Positions 36,352-42,200 of a stretch of DNA of 42,200 bases are shown one piece after another. Position 1 is the first letter of the stretch. Every line of letters begins with the position of its first letter. A model generated the notes under the pieces. The model was not told where the DNA came from. It ran no database searches and saw only the letters and a program-made list of their open reading frames with translations. The stretch comes from SpSt-77 sp049972045 (GTDB taxonomy: Bacteria > Chloroflexota > Anaerolineae > B4-G1 > DUEL01), in NCBI GenBank assembly GCA_049972045.1, contig JBMFKS010000014.1, forward strand, positions 1-42,200, written 5' to 3'. A program made the position numbers and the translations under genes.

Positions 36352-37419
36352 ATGCGCTTCTATCTTCCTCAGGCCGTCATCTCACCTCTGACCATTGTCC
36401 GGAAAGAGCGCCGCCTCCCCGGTCGGGGGGATATTCTGGTCCGCGAGGGAGACCGGGTGGAGCCGGTACAGGTCATTGGGCGGGCAATGGTCCCCGGAGA
36501 GTTCCGGATTGTGAATCTGGCTCAGATATTAGGAGTGCCCCGTCGGGCCGTCCGCCGGTATCTCCAGGTGAAGCCCGGACAGGAGGTCCGGCAGGGGGAT
36601 GTCCTCGCGGCCCGGGGGGGATTGGCCCGGCGGGTCTGTCGGGCGCCAATCGCAGGGACGGTGACCGGCATCGGCGGCGGGCGGTTGATTATTGAGGCCC
36701 CCCCACAGGTCGTGGAGGTCCGGGCGGGCTATCCCGGCGTCGTGAAACGGGTTCTTCGGGAGGAGGGGGTGGTGATTCAGGTGGCCGGTGCCCTCATCCA
36801 GGGCGCCTGGGGAAATCAGCAGGAAGGATTCGGGGTCCTGCGCCTCCTGACCGATTCCCGGGAGAAGCCCCTGCGGGTGCGGATGATAGATGCCTCATGC
36901 CGGGGGGCCATTCTGATTGGCGGCCTCCTGGCGGATGAAGACGCCCTGGACCAGGCCATAGAGATGCAGGTGCGGGGAATCGTTGTGGGAGGAGTGGCGC
37001 CGGAGTTGCTGGAGAAAGCGGCCCAGACGCCGTTTCCAATTCTGGCAACCGAGGGGCCAGGGAGCATCCCGATGGCTCCCCAGTGTTTCCAGTTGCTTTC
37101 CACCCACAAAGGAAGGGAAGCCGTGCTGGACGGGCGTTTCGCCATGGGGCGCTCTGTTCTCCGTCCTGAAATCATTGTGCCACTTCCGGCGGAGCCAGGG
37201 ACTGGCCCCCTGGAATTGCCAGATGTGCCGTTGAAGGTGGGGGACACCGTCCGGGTCACCCGACTCCCTTATGCTGGTCAGATCGGCACAGTAATAGATT
37301 TCGTACATGCCGGGCGCCTGGCCGCAGGAAGTCACCTGCCGATGGTGAAGATCCAGGTCCCGGAGGAGGAGACTCCCCTGACTGTGCCAGTCTTCAACCT
37401 GGAAGTTATCCGGTCCTGA
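36352..37419 (+). CDS. Uncharacterised partner protein with barrel-sandwich and KOW-like parts
   Basis: About 355 aa, without signal or membrane spans. I do not know a named function. The N-terminal half looks like a biotinyl/lipoyl barrel-sandwich hybrid of the RnfC-N type: LPGRGDILVREGDRVEPVQV, YLQVKPGQEVRQGDVLAARG, CRAPIAGTVTGIGGGRLIIE, but with no modified-Lys motif. The middle has GGLLADEDALDQAIEMQVRG and GVAPELLEKAAQTPFPIL, an alpha-beta region. The C-terminus has a KOW-like stretch, LKVGDTVRVTRLPYAGQIGT. Two ATGs are possible; 36346 overlaps the upstream stop (ATGA), but 36352 has GGGAGG at the proper distance. Strict coupling suggests it works with the MutL-like ATPase. Confidence 0.8.
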   Translation: MRFYLPQAVISPLTIVRKERRLPGRGDILVREGDRVEPVQVIGRAMVPGEFRIVNLAQILGVPRRAVRRYLQVKPGQEVRQGDVLAARGGLARRVCRAPIAGTVTGIGGGRLIIEAPPQVVEVRAGYPGVVKRVLREEGVVIQVAGALIQGAWGNQQEGFGVLRLLTDSREKPLRVRMIDASCRGAILIGGLLADEDALDQAIEMQVRGIVVGGVAPELLEKAAQTPFPILATEGPGSIPMAPQCFQLLSTHKGREAVLDGRFAMGRSVLRPEIIVPLPAEPGTGPLELPDVPLKVGDTVRVTRLPYAGQIGTVIDFVHAGRLAAGSHLPMVKIQVPEEETPLTVPVFNLEVIRS

Positions 37420-37420
37420 C

Positions 37421-37490
37421 GGACGAGGGACCACAGACGACAGACGACAGACGACAGACGACAGACGACAGTCGATGGACCACGGACGAG
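37421..37490. repeat. Heptamer array, ten units
   Basis: GGACGAG, GGACCAC, five AGACGAC in a row, AGTCGAT, GGACCAC, GGACGAG. It starts two bases after the TGA of the partner gene. The outer units mirror each other (GGACGAG/GGACCAC at the left, GGACCAC/GGACGAG at the right). Confidence 0.92.
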
Positions 37491-37539
37491 AGGCAATGGC
37501 TCGTGGTCTATCCCGTGAGCCAACTCAAAGGAGCGAAGT

Positions 37540-38097
37540 ATGTTAGAGGATATGGACCTGGAACTGGAGGAGCCGGTGGAGGCGGAGGCTGAAGAGGCCG
37601 GCGAGCGGCAGAACCGGACCTTTATCATCCTGGTCGCCGTGATGGGGGGCCTGCTCCTGATCGGCATCATCGCCTTCTGTGTCTGGCTGCTCACGGTTGG
37701 CCGGGGGGTGCTGTTCGGCGGGCAGGCAGCCCTTCCTCCCACCGCCACTCCGGAGGAAGCGGTCATTGCCATTGCCGAGACCGCCACCGCCGAAGCGGCC
37801 CTGGCCCAGGCCTCTCCTGAGCCGACGGCGACCGAAGCCCCCTCCCCGACGCCGGTCCCGCCCTCGCCGACCCCGCTGCCCACCATTGCGGCCCCCCAGC
37901 CGACGCCGCCCCCCCGGGCAACTCCTACGGCGATGCCTGCGGGTGCAGCCGCCGGTGCGCCTACGCCCACTCCCCCGGCTACCCCCCGTCCACCCGCCCA
38001 GACCGGCATCGGAGCCTACACGGCACTCATCCTGGCTGCGGGCCTGCTCATCCTGCTGGTCATCTCCCGCCGCCTGCGGACCGCTCCCGGCCGGTGA
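37540..38097 (+). CDS. Two-span membrane protein with Pro/Thr-rich loop
   Basis: 185 aa. An acidic N-terminus (MLEDMDLELEEPVEAEAEEA) is followed by a membrane span (about 28-51, FIILVAVMGGLLLIGIIAFC). An Ala/Pro/Thr-rich stretch (about 65-152) resembles a wall-spanning linker. The end is PAQTG, a second hydrophobic span (about 157-174) and RRLR, the layout of a sortase-type or other C-terminal anchor, although the canonical LPxTG is absent. AAAGGAG lies six bases before the ATG. It follows the MutL-like pair on the same strand, separated by the heptamer array, and precedes the large secreted protein. Function unknown. Confidence 0.75.
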   Translation: MLEDMDLELEEPVEAEAEEAGERQNRTFIILVAVMGGLLLIGIIAFCVWLLTVGRGVLFGGQAALPPTATPEEAVIAIAETATAEAALAQASPEPTATEAPSPTPVPPSPTPLPTIAAPQPTPPPRATPTAMPAGAAAGAPTPTPPATPRPPAQTGIGAYTALILAAGLLILLVISRRLRTAPGR

Positions 38098-38230
38098 GGT
38101 GGGTCGGATTGCCATCCGACCGACCGCTTCCGCAGGTTTCCGGGTAGCCGAAGGCAAACCGATCTCCCCGGAGTATGGGGGATTGCTTCGCCGCCTGACA
38201 GCCACGCCGCGCTATCCCCTCGGGGTATGA

Positions 38231-38452
38231 CCCTTCGGCGGCGGGAGAGGGGCAGGGAGGGTTTTCATCCTGGTCTCCTTCGTACCGGAGGCCCAATGGA
38301 GTCTGCTGGACCTGGTGGAGATGCGGGGGGAATTGCAGGAGATATTCGGGCGTGAAGTGGATTGGGTGGAGCGCGAGGGGCTCCGTAATCCCTTCCGGCG
38401 GCGGGCGATTTTGAGCCAGCGGGAAATCATTGGGAGATCCCCGCCGCTTTGA
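38231..38452 (+). pseudogene. Remnant of an MNT-type nucleotidyltransferase (antitoxin-like)
   Basis: The frame reads VFILVSFVPEAQWSLLDLVE, then MRGELQEIFGREVDWVEREG, then LRNPFRRRAILSQREIIG before a TGA. This closely recalls the second half of minimal nucleotidyltransferases (MntA/HepT toxin-antitoxin type: DLLVEF...WSLLDLVxLxxELExLLGRxVDLV...LRNPxxRRxIL). The GSRARG catalytic loop and first Asp pair are missing: upstream the frame is only FGGGRGAGR-like sequence after a stop at 38228-38230, and there is no start codon. It appears to be a decayed 5'-truncated gene. No HepT partner is visible beside it. Confidence 0.72.
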
Positions 38453-38504
38453 GGCCCCCTCTTCCACCCGTGGAAGAGGGTTGAGACGATAAAGGAGGTA
38501 GTCC

Positions 38505-41500
38505 ATGTCCCCTTCCCGCCTCTTCTGGTCGGGCATCCTGATCGGGGCGCTGGGGGCGCTGGCCGGAATCGCCTTTTCCTCCCCGACCAACGGATTGCTC
38601 CCTCCTCCCCCGGCCGCCTGGGCCGCGGAAGGAGGGGGGACGGCCCTCCCCGACCCCCGCTGGCTGGACCTGATCCGCGCCGCCCGGCCCGCCGGCATTC
38701 GCCTCCAGACCGCCACCTCTTCCCTCCACGTCCACCTCACCGACCGAATCCTCGCCGGACGAGTGCCCTCCCCCGCCGCCGTCACCGTCCGGGTGAGCCG
38801 GGGCGAGACCACCCTCCAGACCATGACGGTCCAGCCCGTCCCCGAAGGCGACGGGTACTTCTACGTCGCCGTCCTGCCCCCGTGGGGGACGGGCACCTGG
38901 GTCTACGGATTCTGCGGAGAGCCCTTCCTCCCCGGCGACGTCTTCTGGGCCGTTCAGGGCAACACCGTCCTCAGCCTCACCCTCCCGCCGTTCTCCGCCC
39001 TCGCCGACCCCGATACCGACCTCATCTCCGGCACCGCCCCGCCCTTGGAGACCGTCGCCCTCTACCTCTACCCCCGCACCGACCCCGCCGGAGTCCTGAC
39101 ACAGACCGCCGTCGCCGGCCCCGACGGGACCTATGCGGCCTCCTGGGCCGACCTGCGCCCCGGCGATACCGGCTACGCCGCCTGGAACGCCGACCCTAAC
39201 CGGGCCGCCTACCTGCGCTTCGTCGCGCCGCTCCTCCAGGTCCAGGTGGGCGGCGCGGAGGTGCTGGGGCTGGCCCCGCCCTGCACCGGCATCGTTCTGG
39301 ACGTTGCCGACGCGGCCGGGAACACCCTTATAGAACACGATGCCTATGCGGGTCGGGACGGCCACTTCCAGACCTGGCTCTGGTGGGCCGAGAAGGAGGA
39401 GGGCCTCCCGAAGTTGCTCCCCGGCTACCGGGTCCGGGCCTCCGCCGCCGGGCAGACCTTCTCCACCACCGTCCTCCCGATGACCGCCCGGACCGACCGC
39501 GCGGGCGGGCAGGTTCTGGGAGAGGCCCCGGCCAGCGCGCCGGTGCGGGTGGAGGTTGCCCACGGGCCCATAGAGTGGGCCTGGGAGTCGGTCGCCCAGC
39601 GGCCGCCCTACGCCTCGGTGTGGGTCACCGCGACGGCTCAGGGCCACTACACCGCAGCGCTCCCCCTGGCCTCCGCCGACTACGGCGCCGCCTTCGTCAC
39701 CGGCCCCGACGGCCATGAGACCTTCGCCCGCTTCGCCGTCCCCTACCTCCAGGTCGTCTTGGGCTGGGAATGGTACCATCACGAATTCCGTCTCTGGGGG
39801 CAGGTGGACGGCTCCAACGTCCCCATCACCCTCACCCTCTACGGGCCAAGGGGCATTCCAAAAGACATCCGCCTCCTCCACGCGGCGGGCAACGGGTTCT
39901 TCTATGACCTGCTTCGGGATACCGGCCTCGTCCTGGAAAGCGGGGACGTCCTCACACTGGAGGGACCGGGCGGCCTCCAGGCCGCGCTGACCCTCCCCAC
40001 TCTGACCGCGCGGGTGGACACCCTCTCCGAGACCGTCTCCGGGGAGGCTCCGCCGGGGGCCCGGCTGACCGTCAGCGTCTGGGGAGGGACCTATGGGGCA
40101 TCGTCTTCCGGTACCCTATCCCAAAACGCCGCGGGTCCTCTGGGCGGGGGTGGGCCCACCCCTCCGCCACCTCTGCCGCCGATCCGGGCCTCCCGGGTCG
40201 TCACCGCCGGGGCCGACGGGACCTACGTCGCCGACTTCCGGGGCGTCGCGGACCTCACCCACCGCAGCTGGGGCGAGGTCTCCCTGACCACGCCGGAAGG
40301 GCACACGGTCATTCGCCCCTTCCGGGCCCAGGATTGCCGTCCCGTTCTCACCGCCGTCTCCGTCGGCGGGAACTCCCTGAGCGGCGTCTCCAGCCAGGGT
40401 TGCCCCTCCGCTACCATCTGGCTCCGGGACCCCACCGGAGCCCTCAAGGCCCAGGCCTACGCCGACTTCTCCTGGTGGGACTGGTTTGTTTTCTACTTCT
40501 ACCAGTACGAGGTATGCCCCATTCCGGATTGGTGCGGAGGCAAGTCGTACCCCGTCCTCATCCTCCCCGGCGACCGGATTGAGGTGGAGAGCGGCGGGGC
40601 CGCCTACACCACGACGGTGCCCACCCTGACGCTGGAGGTGGACCGGGAGACGCCGGCCCTCTCCGGCTGGGGGCCGCCCGGCGAGACGCTCCAGGGCGAG
40701 GTCCGCAGGGAGACCTACGAAATCCGCCATACCTTCACCACGACGGTGGACGCGCAGGGCCGCTACACCGTCCCCTTGACCGGTGTCTACACTCCGACGG
40801 CAGGAGAGAGCATCAATGTCCGGTGGTTGTCCGGAGAGACGCAGTTCTACGCCAGCGATGTGATCCCGCGCCTGCAGGCCGGCCTGTTCGCCAACGCCCT
40901 CTACGGCTTCCTGCACCCCCTCGTCCCCTACACGGTCCCGGTCTCCGGGGGCTTCCTCACCGGCTACGCCGGGCCGGGCGGGGAGATCGCCGTCTTCACA
41001 GGCCCCCTGCTCCCCGGCGACAGGATCACGGTGACGACCCCGCGCGAGGAACTCACGCTGACCCTGCCCCTGCTCACGGCACGGGTAGACCGGGCCACCG
41101 CGACGGTCTCCGGGCAGGCGCCGCCGAACGCGCCCTTGGAGGTCTTCCTCTCCGCCTACCCCCTCTACCTCTCCCGGCAGGTGACGGCGACCGCGGCCGG
41201 GACGTACACCGTCTCCTTCCCCGATGCGGCCCCCCTGCCTCCCGGCGCATGGGGGACGGTGCGATACACCAACCCCCAGGGCCATCGGGTCTTCCTGCAG
41301 TTCGGCGTCCGGTCCTGGTCGGTCACGCTGGGCGGGCGGTGTGCGGAGGGCTACGCCGACATGGCGGGTGCGCCCTTTACCGCGACATTGGCGACCGAGG
41401 GGTTCACGGAGAGCGTGACGGGAACGGCCTCTGCGTACAACGCGTCTTTCTCCGCCTGCTTCTCCCGCGCCATCGGCCCCGGCGACCGGCTGAGGCTGGC

Positions 41501-41807
41501 CCAGGCCAGCGGGGAGACGGAATTCGTGGTCCCCCGCCTGACCGCGCACCACGACTGGGCGGCGCAGGTGCTGGAGGGGGAGGCGCCGCCGGGGGGTCTG
41601 GTAGAGGTGACCTTCCCGCGGGGCTGGCGCTCGGTTTCCCGCCGAACGGCGGCGGACGGCGCGGGCCGCTACCGGCTGGACACGCGCGACCTGGGCCTGC
41701 GGGTGGGGGATCGGGGAATCGTTGCGGTCGCCGATACGGAGGGGCGGGTGGCCCTGGAGTTTTTCGTTCGGGGCTACCAGGTGTATCTCCCGGTGGTAGC
41801 CCGGTGA
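38505..41807 (+). CDS. Large secreted repeat protein with Ig-like modules and VYLPVVAR tail
   Basis: 1100 aa. The signal peptide is about residues 1-41 (LFWSGILIGALGALAGIAFS). Six long modules follow, each opening with a LTARxDxxxxxVSGxAPP-type motif, at about residues 162, 325, 499, 707, 856 and 1011, so the spacing is 149-208 residues. Each module continues with a GTYxxxF strand, a PxGHxV strand and an LxPGDxVxV strand, consistent with pairs of beta-sandwich (Ig-like) domains. The C-terminus ends GYQVYLPVVAR, a tail I recall from many Chloroflexi exported proteins and which may be a sorting signal. There is no catalytic motif. AAAGGAGG lies eight bases before the ATG. Probably a surface-layer, adhesion or carbohydrate-contact protein; the specific role is not visible. 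Confidence 0.85.
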   Translation: MSPSRLFWSGILIGALGALAGIAFSSPTNGLLPPPPAAWAAEGGGTALPDPRWLDLIRAARPAGIRLQTATSSLHVHLTDRILAGRVPSPAAVTVRVSRGETTLQTMTVQPVPEGDGYFYVAVLPPWGTGTWVYGFCGEPFLPGDVFWAVQGNTVLSLTLPPFSALADPDTDLISGTAPPLETVALYLYPRTDPAGVLTQTAVAGPDGTYAASWADLRPGDTGYAAWNADPNRAAYLRFVAPLLQVQVGGAEVLGLAPPCTGIVLDVADAAGNTLIEHDAYAGRDGHFQTWLWWAEKEEGLPKLLPGYRVRASAAGQTFSTTVLPMTARTDRAGGQVLGEAPASAPVRVEVAHGPIEWAWESVAQRPPYASVWVTATAQGHYTAALPLASADYGAAFVTGPDGHETFARFAVPYLQVVLGWEWYHHEFRLWGQVDGSNVPITLTLYGPRGIPKDIRLLHAAGNGFFYDLLRDTGLVLESGDVLTLEGPGGLQAALTLPTLTARVDTLSETVSGEAPPGARLTVSVWGGTYGASSSGTLSQNAAGPLGGGGPTPPPPLPPIRASRVVTAGADGTYVADFRGVADLTHRSWGEVSLTTPEGHTVIRPFRAQDCRPVLTAVSVGGNSLSGVSSQGCPSATIWLRDPTGALKAQAYADFSWWDWFVFYFYQYEVCPIPDWCGGKSYPVLILPGDRIEVESGGAAYTTTVPTLTLEVDRETPALSGWGPPGETLQGEVRRETYEIRHTFTTTVDAQGRYTVPLTGVYTPTAGESINVRWLSGETQFYASDVIPRLQAGLFANALYGFLHPLVPYTVPVSGGFLTGYAGPGGEIAVFTGPLLPGDRITVTTPREELTLTLPLLTARVDRATATVSGQAPPNAPLEVFLSAYPLYLSRQVTATAAGTYTVSFPDAAPLPPGAWGTVRYTNPQGHRVFLQFGVRSWSVTLGGRCAEGYADMAGAPFTATLATEGFTESVTGTASAYNASFSACFSRAIGPGDRLRLAQASGETEFVVPRLTAHHDWAAQVLEGEAPPGGLVEVTFPRGWRSVSRRTAADGAGRYRLDTRDLGLRVGDRGIVAVADTEGRVALEFFVRGYQVYLPVVAR

Positions 41808-41823
41808 CAAAGGGGGCTGGGGG

Positions 41824-41856
41824 GGGCGGCGGCCCTTCGGGCCGCCGCCCTCTTTT
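41824..41856 (+). terminator. Strong intrinsic terminator
   Basis: A perfect 12-base stem, GGGCGGCGGCCC with its complement, a TTC loop and TCTTTT after it, 14 bases beyond the secreted protein's stop. It closes the 34.6-41.8 kb gene run. Confidence 0.92.
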
Positions 41857-41953
41857 CAGGATGTGTCAAGTCAATAAGGCCAGAGGGTGGGATTGTGGCC
41901 CCCCTCACCCCGGGAATTCCCAGAGACCCTACCATCTTCCTGATCGGCAGGAC

Positions 41954-42200
41954 TTACGCAGTTTACGAGATAAGGAATGGCTTTTTGGCGCGAATGGTGC
42001 AATTTCTGGCGGAGCGCAGGCTGTTAGCCTGCGCTACAGAGCGTTCGTAGTCAGCCACGCAGCGGAGCGAAGTGGCGCCCAAACGGCACTTCCCTTCGTT
42101 CCGTGCCGCACTCCTAACAGCAGGCCCCCTCGCCGGGGCCTTGGGCCGAGGGGCCCCCTCGGCCACGCCGCGAGCGGCTCGCCGCGTGGCGGGCTGAGCC
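41954..42200. repeat. Composite repeat region at right edge, with GC-word block 5
   Basis: Contains, in order: TTACGCAGTTTACGAG (also inverted at 27968-27983 with one mismatch), a hairpin GCGCAGGCT/AGCCTGCGC (42014-42034), the inverted partner of 31-50 (42040-42059), the inverted partner of 34471-34493 (42094-42116), and GC-word sequence (42119-42200). No gene is supported between 41808 and the window end. Confidence 0.7.

Noticed and set aside
38427..41810. Two long minus-strand frames opposite the 1100-aa secreted protein
   Set aside because: The plus-strand protein has a signal peptide, regular modules, a ribosome binding site and a terminator; the reverse frames have none.

Overview
The window looks like one scaffold segment (a run of Ns at 27866-27960 marks an assembly gap) from a GC-rich, probably uncultured Chloroflexota bacterium, most likely Anaerolineae-like. 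This rests on recalled family features, not a search: secreted and membrane proteins with long Pro/Thr linkers, a very large secreted repeat protein ending in VYLPVVAR, a GlmL/MutL-like ATPase paired with an uncharacterised protein, a PgpH-type c-di-AMP phosphodiesterase, and many small intergenic repeat families. No rRNA, tRNA, phage, CRISPR array or transposase gene was found. Most genes are housekeeping; the unusual material lies mainly between them.

Layout. 1-4.4 kb (minus strand): a PIN-TRAM membrane protein, cysS and rlmB, a grouping known from Firmicutes, here with a lower-GC phospholipase-D-like gene between cysS and rlmB. 4.7-6.8 kb (plus): pgpH behind a possible leaderless promoter, ending in a good terminator. 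7.0-13.7 kb (minus): a CBS-ACT regulator, then an alkyl-DHAP-synthase-like flavoprotein, glpD (GTGA overlap), an LCP ligase-like protein and a YqeB-family protein. 14.3-17.1 kb (plus): a small membrane protein and a 7TM-GAF-PAS histidine kinase. 17.2-20.0 kb (minus): uvrA with its own promoter, enclosed by a 60-bp inverted repeat. 20.5-23.5 kb (plus): an unknown 140-aa protein and a membrane spermidine-synthase-like protein. 23.5-27.6 kb (minus): a lipoprotein-type isoaspartyl methyltransferase, a NERD-like membrane protein, fabF and plsX. 28.1-32.4 kb (plus): L,D-transpeptidase, GAF histidine kinase, acyl-CoA dehydrogenase, CoA-pyrophosphatase-like Nudix. 33.0-34.0 kb: M42 aminopeptidase. 34.6-41.8 kb (plus): MutL-like ATPase, barrel-sandwich/KOW-like partner, a Pro/Thr-rich membrane protein, a nucleotidyltransferase remnant, and an 1100-aa secreted repeat protein with a strong terminator.

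How the genes relate. Several concern the cell envelope: glpD plus the AGPS-like enzyme (glycerol phosphate and possibly ether lipids), plsX-fabF (acyl supply), the LCP protein, the L,D-transpeptidase and the large secreted protein. Two histidine kinases and PgpH indicate signalling, but no response regulator is present.

The most striking content is repeats. Period-7 arrays sit at stop or start codons at five places. Three copies of a roughly 130-bp element have inverted termini carrying TTGTCAA/TTGACAA. Near-identical 60-bp inverted repeats enclose uvrA and its promoter. An in-frame palindromic tandem repeat lies inside a membrane-protein gene. Blocks of several hundred bases are built from CCGAGG-like words. 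The MutL-like pair with no B12 mutase nearby is the best candidate for an undescribed protein system.
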